Of a DNA stretch of 64,000 nucleotides, positions 1 to 8,399 are shown one piece after another. Positions within the stretch are counted from its first letter, which is position 1; the number at the start of each line of letters is the position of its first letter. The DNA comes from Cupriavidus pampae (lineage in GTDB: Bacteria; Pseudomonadota; Gammaproteobacteria; Burkholderiales; Burkholderiaceae): the NCBI RefSeq assembly GCF_914271485.1, contig NZ_CAJZAG010000007.1:310001-374000 (forward strand). Reading direction: 5' to 3'. The position numbers and the translations under genes were made by a program. The notes under the pieces were generated by a model, which had not been told where the DNA came from, ran no database searches, and worked only from the letters and a program-made list of their open reading frames with translations.

Positions 1-281
1 CGTCTTACGGCCCCGCGGGGCCGGATGGGCTGGCCATGACGGCCGATGGCCTGTTGCTGGCCGCCAATCCGGGGCTGGGCCATGTGTGGGTGCTGAACGC
101 GCGCGCGGAGCCGGTGATGGTGCTGCGCAGCCCGTCCGGCACGTCGGTGACCAATATCGCGTTTGGCGGCGAAGGGCGGCGCACCGTCTATTGCACCGAG
201 TCGTCCACGGGCACCGTGCTATGCGCGACGATCGATCAACCAGGGCTGAGGCTGGCGCAGGCCGGCGACGCCCAGCCATGA
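1..281 (+). CDS. SMP-30/gluconolactonase-like protein, C-terminal fragment
   Basis: Only the last 92 codons or so are inside the window; the frame is open from base 3 and the start lies upstream. The visible part has the PDGLA...DG.LLAANPG pattern and short beta-blade spacing of SMP-30/gluconolactonase/LRE-like six-bladed propellers. These bind a divalent metal and hydrolyse sugar lactones or related esters. The gene ends 10 bases before the PEP mutase-family gene on the same strand, so it probably belongs to the same catabolic operon. The substrate cannot be told, and the metal ligands of the N-terminal half are not visible. Confidence 0.6.
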   Translation, partial: SYGPAGPDGLAMTADGLLLAANPGLGHVWVLNARAEPVMVLRSPSGTSVTNIAFGGEGRRTVYCTESSTGTVLCATIDQPGLRLAQAGDAQP

Positions 282-291
282 GGAACTCGCG

Positions 292-1182
292 ATGATGCAA
301 GACCTGCCTACCGTCACCGCACGCCGCGTGCAGATGCGCCTGCGTCTCGAATCGGGCCGCACGCTGTGGGTACCGGGCGCGTACGACGTGCTGAGCGCGC
401 GCATGATCGTCCATGCCGGCTTCGAGGCCGTGGTGGTGAGCGGCTTTGGTGTGTCCGCCTCGATGCTCGGCATGCCCGACACCGAGCTCTACACGATGAC
501 CGAGAACCTGTCGGTGGTGCGCGCGGTGTGCAACACGGTGCCGGTGCCCGTCATGGCCGATTGCGATACCGGCTACGGCAATGCGATCAACGTCATGCGC
601 ACCGTGCGCGAGTTCGAGGCCGCCGGCGCGGCGTCCATTACGCTCGAGGATCAGATCTCGCCCAAAAAGTGTCCGGCGGTCAGCGATGCCACGTCGCTGC
701 TGTCGCTCGACGAGGCGGTGGGCAAGATTCGCGCGGCGGTGGCCGCGCGCCGCGATCCGTCGATGGCCATTATCGCGCGCACCGATGCGCGCACGCCCGA
801 AGACGCGATCGAGCGCGGCCGGGCCTATGCCGCGGCCGGTGCCGATGTGATCAAGCCCATCAGCAAGTGTTTCGACTCGTTCGAGGGCCTCGTGCAGCTG
901 CGCGACGCTGTGCAGCGGCCACTGGCGATCTCGCTGCTCGGCAAGCTGCAGCGCAATCTGTCCACCGGGCAGATCGAAGAACTCGGTGGCATCTGCACGT
1001 TCCCGTTGCTGCCGCTGCTGACCGCGGCCGCGGCGCTGCAGAGCAACCTTGTCGCACTGAGGCAGAGCCTGCGGCCCGACACGGTACCGATTGCGCCGAT
1101 GCGCGAGATGGACTTCAAGCAATGGATCGGCTTCGAGCACGTGGAGGAGCTTGAACGTCAGTTCCTGCCGCAGACGCGCTGA
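292..1182 (+). CDS. isocitrate lyase/PEP mutase family lyase (oxaloacetate decarboxylase or methylisocitrate lyase-like)
   Basis: 296 aa cytoplasmic TIM-barrel enzyme of the PEP mutase/isocitrate lyase superfamily. Residues about 90-97 read DCDTGYGN, the Mg-binding DxDTGYG signature. Residues 119-127 hold ED.....KKC, matching the family's EDQ..PK+C catalytic loop. The usual His after KKCG is replaced by Pro-Ala, so it is not a standard isocitrate or 2-methylisocitrate lyase. A C-C or C-P bond reaction on a 2-oxo or 2-hydroxy dicarboxylate, such as oxaloacetate decarboxylation, is more likely. Two adjacent ATG codons (292 and 295) are possible starts. A Bug receptor and an HpcH aldolase follow on the same strand, which suggests uptake and cleavage of a carboxylic acid. 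Confidence 0.8.
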   Translation: MMQDLPTVTARRVQMRLRLESGRTLWVPGAYDVLSARMIVHAGFEAVVVSGFGVSASMLGMPDTELYTMTENLSVVRAVCNTVPVPVMADCDTGYGNAINVMRTVREFEAAGAASITLEDQISPKKCPAVSDATSLLSLDEAVGKIRAAVAARRDPSMAIIARTDARTPEDAIERGRAYAAAGADVIKPISKCFDSFEGLVQLRDAVQRPLAISLLGKLQRNLSTGQIEELGGICTFPLLPLLTAAAALQSNLVALRQSLRPDTVPIAPMREMDFKQWIGFEHVEELERQFLPQTR

Positions 1183-1230
1183 AGTACCGATACGCGCGGA
1201 CGATCCAAAAATAAAGAGAGGAGACACATC

Positions 1231-2217
1231 ATGATCACGCGACGCACGTTCTGCGGCGCCTTCGGGACCGTTCTGGGCGCAACACTGGCCGGTGCCGCCT
1301 CGCGAGTGCATGCCGTCGAACCGTGGCCGAACCGGCCGCTGCGCATCATCGTGCCGTTCACCGGCGGCAGCGGCGCCGACGCGACCGCGCGCTTCTATGC
1401 CGAGAAGATGTCGCCGATGCTGGGTCAGCCCATCATCGTCGAGAACCGTCCCGGCGCGGACGGCGCGATCGGCATCATGGCGGTCAAGGCGTTGCCCGCG
1501 GATGGGTACACGATCCTGCAAGGCAGCATCGGCCCGATGACGGTCAATCCGGCGATCAACGCGGACCTTCAGTACGACCCGATGCGCGACTTCGTGCCGC
1601 TGACCGGATACGGCCGCAATATGAACGTGATCGTCGTTGCCAACGAGTCGAAGCTGAACAGCTTTGCCGATCTGCTGGCAAGCGCGAAGGCCACGCCGAA
1701 CGGGCTCAATATGGGCACGTTCTCGCCGACGCTCGCGCTCACGGGCGCGTGGCTGGGCAAGCTCGCGGGTGCAAAGTTCAACAACATTCCGTACAAGGGG
1801 CAAGGGCAGGTGATGACCGAGGTCATCGGCAATCAGCTCGACTTCGGCATGGTGGATCTGGGCGGGGCGTCCACGCTGATTCGCACCGGCAAGCTGCGCG
1901 CGCTCGCGGTCACCGGCGATGCGCGGCACGCGGACTTCCCGAATATCCCGACGGTCAAGGAGAGCGGCATCGCCGAATTCTCGCAATACAGCTGGAATGC
2001 GTTCTACGTGCGCGCCGATACGCCGGCGGCAATTCGCGCGAAGCTCGGCGAGATGATCCGCACCGTGATGACGAGCGACGCGACCATCCGCGCGCTGTAT
2101 GCGCCCAAAGGCAGCGAAGGCATTCCGCTCACGCCCGCGCAGATGCAGAAGCTGCAGCAGGAAGAGATGGCACGCTTCCGCCGCGTGGCCGCCGACGTCG
2201 GCATGGCCCCACGCTGA
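1231..2217 (+). CDS. Bug-family tripartite tricarboxylate transporter receptor, Tat-exported
   Basis: 328 aa periplasmic solute-binding protein of the Bug/TctC family. The N-terminus carries a twin-arginine signal (RRTFCG..., then a hydrophobic stretch and a VHA cleavage-like site near residue 29), so export may use Tat rather than Sec. The mature part begins with the typical WP.RPLRIIVPF..G...D pattern and contains ENRPGADG and the PYKG.GQ motif. It binds small carboxylates and hands them to TctAB membrane subunits, but none are encoded nearby, as is usual for the expanded Bug families of Burkholderiales. A purine-rich RBS (AGAGAGGAGA) precedes the ATG. The ligand is unknown. Confidence 0.9.
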   Translation: MITRRTFCGAFGTVLGATLAGAASRVHAVEPWPNRPLRIIVPFTGGSGADATARFYAEKMSPMLGQPIIVENRPGADGAIGIMAVKALPADGYTILQGSIGPMTVNPAINADLQYDPMRDFVPLTGYGRNMNVIVVANESKLNSFADLLASAKATPNGLNMGTFSPTLALTGAWLGKLAGAKFNNIPYKGQGQVMTEVIGNQLDFGMVDLGGASTLIRTGKLRALAVTGDARHADFPNIPTVKESGIAEFSQYSWNAFYVRADTPAAIRAKLGEMIRTVMTSDATIRALYAPKGSEGIPLTPAQMQKLQQEEMARFRRVAADVGMAPR

Positions 2218-2242
2218 TACGCATCGCCCGAGGAGAATATCG

Positions 2243-3043
2243 ATGTATCCCGCACCGAATCCGCTGCGCGCGAAGCTTGCCGCCGGCGAATGCATCACCG
2301 GCCTGTATATCCAGACCGCGAGCCCCGACTGCGTCGAGATTGCCGCGGCGGCTGGCTACGATTACGCGATCATCGATCAGGAGCATGGGCCGTTTGGCTA
2401 CGGCGAAACCGTGGCGCTGATCCGCGCGGCCGAGGCCAGCGGCATCTGTCCGATCGTGCGGGTGCCCGACCATCGCGCGTCCGAGGCGCGCAAGGCGGTG
2501 GAAGCTGGCGCGCTCGGGGTCTATGTGCCCGACGTGCGCACGGCCGAGCAGGCGGCGGAGGCGGTGGCGTCGGTGCGTTTTCGTGTCGATGGGGATGGCG
2601 GCATGCGTGGCGCGTGCCCGACGGTGCGGGCCGCGCGGGGGCGCGGTGCCGCGGAGTGGGAGCAGTATGCGGCGTGGTCCAACGAGAATGTCATGGTAAC
2701 GCTGCTGGTCGAGAGCGAGCAGGCGCTGGCCAATCTTGACGCGATTCTCGCCGTGCCCGGCGTCGACATGGTCGCGCTAGGCCGCTTTGACCTCGCGCAT
2801 GAGATGGGCCTGCATGGCGATCGCTACGGCAGCGTGATCAGCGATATCTTCGAGACCTTCGTCGCGCGTGCGGAGCAGGCAGGGGTGCCGTACGTGACGC
2901 GGCTGCGTCCCGCCGATGCGGCCACGATGCGCGCGGAACGGCAGGCGTGGGTCGCGCGTGGCGCGCGTAATTTCACGATGGGGTCGGACCGCGAGTTTAT
3001 GGCGAAATCGTTCGCCGCGGCCTTGGCGCCGATGAACGACTAG
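2243..3043 (+). CDS. HpcH/HpaI-family aldolase (2-oxo-acid class II aldolase)
   Basis: 266 aa class II, metal-dependent pyruvate aldolase of the HpcH/HpaI/citrate lyase beta family. Residues 43-48 (IIDQEH) carry the family's D.EH catalytic and metal region. Later come a ...VESEQAL... metal-ligand segment and a GVD...LGRFDL segment, close to the usual GvD...iGp.DLs. The start is the ATG at 2243, preceded by AGGAGAATATCG; an in-frame ATG farther upstream overlaps the receptor gene and has no RBS. It probably cleaves a 4-hydroxy-2-oxo acid to pyruvate or a related oxo acid plus an aldehyde. Its last 4 bases overlap the convergent regulator gene. Confidence 0.87.
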   Translation: MYPAPNPLRAKLAAGECITGLYIQTASPDCVEIAAAAGYDYAIIDQEHGPFGYGETVALIRAAEASGICPIVRVPDHRASEARKAVEAGALGVYVPDVRTAEQAAEAVASVRFRVDGDGGMRGACPTVRAARGRGAAEWEQYAAWSNENVMVTLLVESEQALANLDAILAVPGVDMVALGRFDLAHEMGLHGDRYGSVISDIFETFVARAEQAGVPYVTRLRPADAATMRAERQAWVARGARNFTMGSDREFMAKSFAAALAPMND

Positions 3044-3852
3044 GGAGTGCGGTCCGCCACGCGGTCCGCCAATATTGCCGCGCGCACGTTCTGCACGTGC
3101 GCGACGCCCGCGGCTTCCGCTTCGTCGGGACTGCCCGCAAGCACGGCTGTGGCGATGCGCCGGTAGTCGGCCAGTCGCATCTGCTGCAACGACGCAAGCC
3201 GGTGCTGTGCATGCACGATCGGCATATGGATGGTTGGAAACAGGCGGCGCAGCTCCCGGTTGCCGCCCATATCGAGCAGCGTGCGGTAGAAATGCCGGCG
3301 CGCGGTCGAGAACGACACCACCGCGCCACGCGCCTCGTCACTGCGAGCGCGCTCCGCCTTTTCCGCATTCACGAGTTCCTGCACTGCCGCGCGCAATGCC
3401 TGTGCCTGCGTGCGATCGCCGCTGCCACGCGCGGCGGCACGCGCGAGCAGGCCGGTCATGCGCTCGGCCACGTCCAGCACATCGAGCGTGTCCTGCAGGC
3501 TCAGGCGGCGAATCATCGCCCCGCGATGGCGCGGCAGTTCGACGATGCCCTCGGCCGCCAGTCGCTGCAGCGCTTCGCGTACGGAATTGCGGCCCACGCC
3601 GAACTCGGTCACGAGGTCGGTTTCCACCAGGCGCTGGCCCGGCACAAAGCTGCCAAGCTCGAGTCCTTTCAGGATGCCGAAGAACACGGTATCGGAAGCA
3701 CTACGGGAGGCGCTGCGGCCAGCATCGTCCGGCACCTCCGACGGGTCGGTTGCGATGGCCGCGGCAGCGGGCGAAGCGGAGAGGGAGGCGGGAGATCTTG
3801 TCACGAGCCGCATTTTAATGGATTGCCCCTGTGTGCGGCGCAGCCGGCGCAT
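3040..3852 (-). CDS. GntR-family transcriptional regulator, FadR/FCD subfamily
   Basis: 270 aa DNA-binding repressor-type protein. After about 50 poorly conserved residues comes a winged HTH (G..LELGSFVPGQRLVETDLVTEFGVGRNSVREALQRLAAEGIV, split here only for reading), then an all-helical FCD effector domain to the C-terminus. FCD proteins normally bind carboxylic acids or acyl-CoA-like ligands. It is transcribed away from the SDR operon at 3941, and the shared gap contains a good sigma-70 promoter overlapped by a palindrome, so local repression is likely. An internal ATG at 3813 is an alternative start. It overlaps the aldolase gene tail to tail. Confidence 0.88.
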   Translation of the reverse strand: MRRLRRTQGQSIKMRLVTRSPASLSASPAAAAIATDPSEVPDDAGRSASRSASDTVFFGILKGLELGSFVPGQRLVETDLVTEFGVGRNSVREALQRLAAEGIVELPRHRGAMIRRLSLQDTLDVLDVAERMTGLLARAAARGSGDRTQAQALRAAVQELVNAEKAERARSDEARGAVVSFSTARRHFYRTLLDMGGNRELRRLFPTIHMPIVHAQHRLASLQQMRLADYRRIATAVLAGSPDEAEAAGVAHVQNVRAAILADRVADRTP

Positions 3853-3879
3853 GATTTGCGCCCCCGGGAATTCCCGTCG

Positions 3880-3907
3880 TTGACATAGGATGAAATCGTC
3901 CTACAAT
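3880..3907 (+). promoter_or_regulatory. sigma-70 promoter of the SDR/ACAD/kinase operon
   Basis: TTGACA at 3880-3885, a 16-base spacer, then TACAAT at 3902-3907, about 33 bases before the SDR start codon. Both hexamers are near consensus, which is rare in this GC-rich region. Confidence 0.7.
3887..3902. promoter_or_regulatory. candidate operator for the FCD regulator
   Basis: An imperfect palindrome, AGGATGAAATCGTCCT (12 of 16 positions symmetric, arms AGGA/TCCT), fills the promoter spacer. A TCGTCCT direct repeat follows at about 3908-3914. A repressor bound here would block the promoter. That the binder is the divergent FCD protein is inferred from position. Confidence 0.45.
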
Positions 3908-3940
3908 TTCGTCCTGACATAAAAACGACGGAGACACGCG

Positions 3941-4693
3941 ATGACGGACACGCTACTGGGCCTGCGCGGCAAGCGCGCGCTGGTTACGGGGGCGTCCAGC
4001 GGACTGGGCGCGCACTTTGCGCAGCGGCTCGCGGCGCAGGGAGCCGAACTGGTGCTGGCGGCACGGCGCGTGGAAGCGCTGCGGGACGTGGCCCGCCAGT
4101 TGGAACCGTATGGGAACGCGCAATGCGTGGCACTGGACGTGACCGATGCGGCCTCGCGCGCGGCCATGGTCGCGGAAGCCGGGCCGATCGATATCCTTAT
4201 CAACAACGCCGGACTGGTGCGCGAAGGCGCCGCGCTCAAGCACACCGAGGCCGACTGGGACCTCGTGCTCGACACCAACCTCAAGGGCATGTTCTTCGTC
4301 GCGCAGGCGCTGGCGGCAGGCATGCGCGAGCGCGGCGGCGGCAGCATCGTCAATATCGCCTCGGTACTGGGTTTGCGCCAGGCCGGCGGGGTGGTGTCGT
4401 ACGCGGTGTCCAAGGCCGGCGTGGTGCAGCTGACGCAGACGCTCGCGCTCGAATGGGCGCGCCACGGCATTCGGGTCAATGCCATCGCACCGGGCTATAT
4501 CGATACCGAGCTCAATCGCGATTTCTGGCAGACCGACGCGGGCCGCGCGCTGATCTCGCGCATTCCGCAGCGCCGGCTCGGGCAGCTCGCGGACCTCGAC
4601 GGGCCGCTGCTGCTGCTCGCTTCCGATGCCTCGCGCTATATGACCGGCGCGGTGATCGCCGTCGATGGCGGGCACCTCGTCAACACATTGTGA
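3941..4693 (+). CDS. SDR-family NAD(P)-dependent oxidoreductase
   Basis: 250 aa classical short-chain dehydrogenase. It shows TGASSGLG at about residues 16-23 (cofactor), a NNAG motif, and Y154-x3-K158 (YAVSK) as catalytic pair, ending in AVDGG. It oxidises or reduces a hydroxyacyl or ketoacyl substrate in the cytoplasm. It is the first gene of the operon with the acyl-CoA dehydrogenase and APH kinase. By analogy with LvaD-type SDRs it would handle a hydroxy/keto-acyl-CoA, but the sequence does not fix the substrate. The start follows a GGAG site. Confidence 0.88.
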   Translation: MTDTLLGLRGKRALVTGASSGLGAHFAQRLAAQGAELVLAARRVEALRDVARQLEPYGNAQCVALDVTDAASRAAMVAEAGPIDILINNAGLVREGAALKHTEADWDLVLDTNLKGMFFVAQALAAGMRERGGGSIVNIASVLGLRQAGGVVSYAVSKAGVVQLTQTLALEWARHGIRVNAIAPGYIDTELNRDFWQTDAGRALISRIPQRRLGQLADLDGPLLLLASDASRYMTGAVIAVDGGHLVNTL

Positions 4694-4712
4694 AAGATTG
4701 AAAGGGAAACCC

Positions 4713-5906
4713 ATGTTTACGCCGTGTCCCACCGATAGAAGCCGCGAGATCGCGGATCGCGTCGAGCGCTTCGTGCGCGACGTGGTTGCGCCGTACGAGC
4801 AGGATCCGCGCTGCGCATCGCATGGCCCCTCGGCCGAACTGGTCGAAGAGTTGCGCGTGAAGGCGCGCGCCGCCGGTGTGATGACGCCGCATATCCTGCC
4901 CGATGGTTCGCACCTGACGCAGCTGGAGACCGCCGCCGTGCTCAAGCGCTCGGGCCTGTCGCCGCTGGGTCCGGTCGCCGTCAACACCATGGCGCCCGAC
5001 GAGGGCAACATGTTCCTGATCGGCAAGGTCGGCACGGCCGCGCAGAAGGCGCGCTTCCTGGCCCCGCTGGTCAGCGGCGCGGCACGCTCGGCGTTCTTTA
5101 TGACCGAGCCGGCGGAAGAGGGCGGGGCAGGTTCCGATCCGTCGATGCTGCAGACCACGGCCGTGCAGGACGGTGACGCGTGGGTGATTCGCGGCCGCAA
5201 GAAGTTCATCACCGGTGCGGAGGGGGCGAAGGTCGGCATCGTGATGGCGCGCACGGGCAGTGGCGAGCGTGCGCAGGCCACCATGTTCCTCGTCGATCTG
5301 CCGCATCCGGCGATCCGGCTCGAGCGCGTGCTCGATACCATCGACAGCTCGATGCCCGGTGGCCATGCACAGATCCTGATCGACGACCTGCGCGTGCCGG
5401 CGGATCAGGTACTGGGCGAGGCGCACGAAGGGTTTCGCTACGCGCAGGTACGCCTGTCGCCCGCGCGGTTGTCGCACTGCATGCGCTGGTTCGGCACCGT
5501 GGCGCGCGCGGACGAGATCGCACGCGCGTATGCCACCACGCGCAAGGCATTCGGCAAGCTGCTGATCGACCACGAGGGCGTGGGCTTTATGCTGGCCGAG
5601 AACCTGATCGACCTGCAGCAGGCCGCGTTGATGATCGACTGGTGCGCGGGCGTGCTCGACGCGGGGTCGTCGGCCACCACCGAGAGCTCGATGGCCAAGG
5701 TGGCGGTGTCCGAAGCGCTGTTCCGCGTCGCCGATCGTTGCGTGCAGATCCTCGGCGGCAATGGCGTGTCGCGCGATACCATCGTGGAGCAGGCGTTCCG
5801 CGAGTTGCGCGCGTTCCGCATCTACGACGGCCCGACCGAGGTCCACAAGTGGTCGCTGGCGAAGAAGATCAAGCGCGATACGTTAGGGGGTGCGCATCAT
5901 GGCTGA
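4713..5906 (+). CDS. acyl-CoA dehydrogenase, ACAD10/11-LvaC-like
   Basis: 397 aa FAD enzyme with the complete ACAD architecture: N-terminal helical domain, central beta domain (FFMTEPAEEGGAGSD, then the KKFITGAEGA segment) and C-terminal helical domain (ILGGNGVSRD). Near residue 372 the segment reads FRIYDGPTEVHKW, so an Asp stands where MCAD-type enzymes have the catalytic Glu of YEG. This YDGP.EVH form is typical of ACAD10/11-like enzymes that act with a kinase on phosphorylated hydroxyacyl-CoA. The ATG at 4713 (after AAAGGGAAACCC) fits better than one overlapping the SDR gene. Its stop overlaps the kinase start. Electrons would go to ETF and then to ETF-QO, also in this window. Confidence 0.87.
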   Translation: MFTPCPTDRSREIADRVERFVRDVVAPYEQDPRCASHGPSAELVEELRVKARAAGVMTPHILPDGSHLTQLETAAVLKRSGLSPLGPVAVNTMAPDEGNMFLIGKVGTAAQKARFLAPLVSGAARSAFFMTEPAEEGGAGSDPSMLQTTAVQDGDAWVIRGRKKFITGAEGAKVGIVMARTGSGERAQATMFLVDLPHPAIRLERVLDTIDSSMPGGHAQILIDDLRVPADQVLGEAHEGFRYAQVRLSPARLSHCMRWFGTVARADEIARAYATTRKAFGKLLIDHEGVGFMLAENLIDLQQAALMIDWCAGVLDAGSSATTESSMAKVAVSEALFRVADRCVQILGGNGVSRDTIVEQAFRELRAFRIYDGPTEVHKWSLAKKIKRDTLGGAHHG

Positions 5907-6969
5907 CGCGCGCGGAGGGAAATCCGCGGGCGCCACCGTGCCCGTACGCGCGCAGCATCGCCTCGACGAGGTCGCGTTGCGTAACTGGATGGAGCAGAAC
6001 GTAACGGGCTTTGCCGGCCCGATGCAGATCGACCAGTTCAGCGGTGGCCAGTCCAATCCCACGTACCGGCTGCGCACACCTGGGCGGCACTATGTGCTGC
6101 GTCGCAAGCCCCCGGGCGAGCTGCTCAAGGGCGCGCATGCGGTGGAGCGCGAGGCGCGCGTGATGGCCGCACTGGGGCAGACGGATTTTCCGGTGCCGGT
6201 CGTGCACGGCCTGTGCACCGACGACAGCGTGATCGGTAGCTGGTTCTTCGTGATGGACATGGTCGATGGCCGCATCTTCTGGGATGCGAGCTTTCCCGAG
6301 GTGCCGCAAGCCGAGCGGGCCGCGTATATGGACGCGATGAACGCGACGCTGGCCGCGCTGCATGGCATCGATTACGCGGCGATCGGGCTTGGCGACTACG
6401 GCCGCCCCGGCGGCTATGTCGTGCGGCAGATCGAGCGCTGGTCGAAGCAGTACCTCGCCGATGAACTCGCGGGGCGTCATCCGGCCATGGACCGGCTGGT
6501 TGACTGGCTGCCCGCGCATCTGCCCGCATCGGATGCCACGTCGATCACGCATGGCGACTTCCGCGTGGACAACATGATCTTCCATCCGACCGAGCCGCGC
6601 GTGATTGCGGTACTCGACTGGGAGCTGTCCACGCTTGGCGACCCGCTTGCGGACTTCGCGTACCACGCGATGATGTACCGCATGCCGCGCGACATTCTCG
6701 GCGGCGTGGCGGGGCTGGACCTTGGCGCTACCGGCCTGCCCGATGAAGCCGCGTACGTGGCCGCATATTGCTCGCGGACCGGGCGCGCGGGCATCGACGA
6801 TCTCGATTTCTATATCGCCTTCAACATGTTCCGCTTTGCCGCGATCCTGCATGGCATCAAGGGCCGCGCGGCGCGCGGCACCGCCGCCAGCGCCGACGCG
6901 CAGGCCATGGGCGAGCGCTTCGCGCGCGTGGCGGAGCTCGCATGGGAGCAGACCGCGAGCATGCGCTAG
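5899..6969 (+). CDS. APH-fold phosphotransferase (hydroxyacyl-CoA kinase, LvaA/ACAD10-11 type)
   Basis: 356 aa aminoglycoside-phosphotransferase-fold kinase. HGDF..DN at residues 218-225 is the Brenner catalytic loop (D220, N225). DWE at 240-242 supplies the metal-binding Asp, followed by STLGDPLADFAY. The N-terminus has the FSGGQSNPTYRL nucleotide loop and a VLRRKP lysine. It is fused in ACAD10/11 and is a separate gene (LvaA) in the levulinate pathway. Translational coupling to the dehydrogenase is direct: ATG 5899 lies inside its last 8 bases, with a G-run as RBS. A GTG at 5890 is an alternative start. Aminoglycoside resistance is not suggested by this context. Confidence 0.88.
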   Translation: MADARGGKSAGATVPVRAQHRLDEVALRNWMEQNVTGFAGPMQIDQFSGGQSNPTYRLRTPGRHYVLRRKPPGELLKGAHAVEREARVMAALGQTDFPVPVVHGLCTDDSVIGSWFFVMDMVDGRIFWDASFPEVPQAERAAYMDAMNATLAALHGIDYAAIGLGDYGRPGGYVVRQIERWSKQYLADELAGRHPAMDRLVDWLPAHLPASDATSITHGDFRVDNMIFHPTEPRVIAVLDWELSTLGDPLADFAYHAMMYRMPRDILGGVAGLDLGATGLPDEAAYVAAYCSRTGRAGIDDLDFYIAFNMFRFAAILHGIKGRAARGTAASADAQAMGERFARVAELAWEQTASMR

Positions 6970-7017
6970 CGCAGGCAAAGAACCTGTAAAAAAACAAAGG
7001 ACACAGGAGACAACGTA

Positions 7018-7716
7018 ATGAACAAGATATATGGCTCCGCCGCCGCGGCGCTCGAGGGCGTGGTACGCGACGGACAGACCATCGCGGTGGGCGGCTTCGG
7101 CCTGTGCGGGATTCCGGAGGCGCTGATCGACGCGTTGCGCGACAGCGGCGTGCAGCACCTGACCGCGATCTCGAACAACGCGGGCGTGGATGGCTTCGGT
7201 CTCGGCAAGCTGCTGGAGACGCGTCAGATCCGCAAGATGATCGCGAGCTACGTCGGCGAGAACAAGGAGTTCGAGCGCCAGTACCTGGCCGGCGAACTCG
7301 AACTCGAGTTCACGCCGCAGGGCACGCTGGCCGAAAAGCTGCGCGCGGGCGGCGCGGGCATTCCGGCGTTCTTCACCAAGACCGGGGTCGGCACGATGGT
7401 CGCCGAAGGCAAGGAAGTGCGCGAGTTCGACGGCAGCCAGTACGTGATGGAGCGCTCGCTGGTGCCCGACGTGGCGCTGATCAAGGCCGATGTGGCTGAC
7501 CATGCGGGCAATCTGCGTTTCCGCTACACCGCGCGCAACTTCAATCCGGCCGCGGCCATGGCCGGCAAGCTCTGCATCGTCGAGGTGGAGCATCTGGTGG
7601 AGACCGGCGCGATCGCGCCCGACGATATTCATCTGCCGGGCATCTACGTGCACCGTATCGTCGTCAACGCCCATCCCGAGAAACGCATCGAGAAGCGCAC
7701 CACGCGCGCCGCCTGA
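7018..7716 (+). CDS. 3-oxoacid CoA-transferase subunit A
   Basis: 232 aa alpha subunit of a class I CoA-transferase (SCOT/ScoA-AtoD type). The N-terminus carries [14 protein letters not shown], the family's CoA-binding and oxyanion loop, and the body has the standard [12 protein letters not shown] segment. It works with the next gene's product to move CoA from succinyl-CoA or another acyl-CoA to a free acid. In this operon it could activate the substrate acid. A close paralogue pair is at 43924-45271. The RBS is AGGAGAC upstream of the ATG. Confidence 0.9.
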   Translation: MNKIYGSAAAALEGVVRDGQTIAVGGFGLCGIPEALIDALRDSGVQHLTAISNNAGVDGFGLGKLLETRQIRKMIASYVGENKEFERQYLAGELELEFTPQGTLAEKLRAGGAGIPAFFTKTGVGTMVAEGKEVREFDGSQYVMERSLVPDVALIKADVADHAGNLRFRYTARNFNPAAAMAGKLCIVEVEHLVETGAIAPDDIHLPGIYVHRIVVNAHPEKRIEKRTTRAA

Positions 7717-7731
7717 GCCGGAGACACCGAT

Positions 7732-8376
7732 ATGCCATGGACTCATGAACAGATGGCCGCGCGTGCGGCCGCGGAACTGCAAGACGGCTTTTATGTGAAC
7801 CTCGGCATTGGCCTGCCGACGCTGGTGGCCAACCATGTGCCGCCCGATATCGACGTCTGGCTGCAGGCCGAGAACGGCATGCTCGGTATCGGCCCGTACC
7901 CGACCGAGGACGAGGTCGATGCGGACCTGATCAATGCGGGCAAGCAGACCGTGACGACCGTGCGTGGGACCTCGATCGTCAGCAGCGACCAAGCCTTTGC
8001 GATGGTGCGCGGTGGCAAGATCAACCTGAGCATTCTCGGTGCGATGCAGGTGAGCGAGCAGGGTGACCTCGCCAACTGGATGATCCCGGGCAAGATGGTC
8101 AAGGGTATGGGCGGCGCGATGGACCTGGTCGCGGGCGTGGCACGCGTCGTCGTGCTGATGGAACATGTAGCGCGGCGGAAGGATGGCGGGTTCGACCTCA
8201 AGATCCTGCCGCAATGCACGTTGCCGCTGACAGGGGTGCGCGTCGTGAGCCGCATGATCACGGATCTCGCGGTCATCGATGTCGTGCCAGCCGGACTGCG
8301 GGTGGTGGAACTCGCTCCCGATGTCACACCGGGCGTGCTGCAAGAGCTGACCGGCGCCACGCTGATCTTCGACTGA
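7732..8376 (+). CDS. 3-oxoacid CoA-transferase subunit B
   Basis: 214 aa beta subunit. It contains [10 protein letters not shown], where the Glu of ENG is the catalytic residue that forms the glutamyl-CoA thioester, and the GAMDLVAG segment typical of ScoB/AtoA. It starts 16 bases after subunit A on the same strand and is followed by an IclR regulator gene. Together the two subunits form the active enzyme in the cytoplasm. The acid substrate is not determined by the sequence. Confidence 0.9.
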   Translation: MPWTHEQMAARAAAELQDGFYVNLGIGLPTLVANHVPPDIDVWLQAENGMLGIGPYPTEDEVDADLINAGKQTVTTVRGTSIVSSDQAFAMVRGGKINLSILGAMQVSEQGDLANWMIPGKMVKGMGGAMDLVAGVARVVVLMEHVARRKDGGFDLKILPQCTLPLTGVRVVSRMITDLAVIDVVPAGLRVVELAPDVTPGVLQELTGATLIFD

Positions 8377-8399
8377 AGTTCGTTCCGACGGAGGCCGCC

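Noticed and set aside
5899-6969. Aminoglycoside resistance kinase
   Set aside because: The fold is shared, but the coupling to an acyl-CoA dehydrogenase and CoA-transferase genes fits a hydroxyacyl-CoA kinase better.
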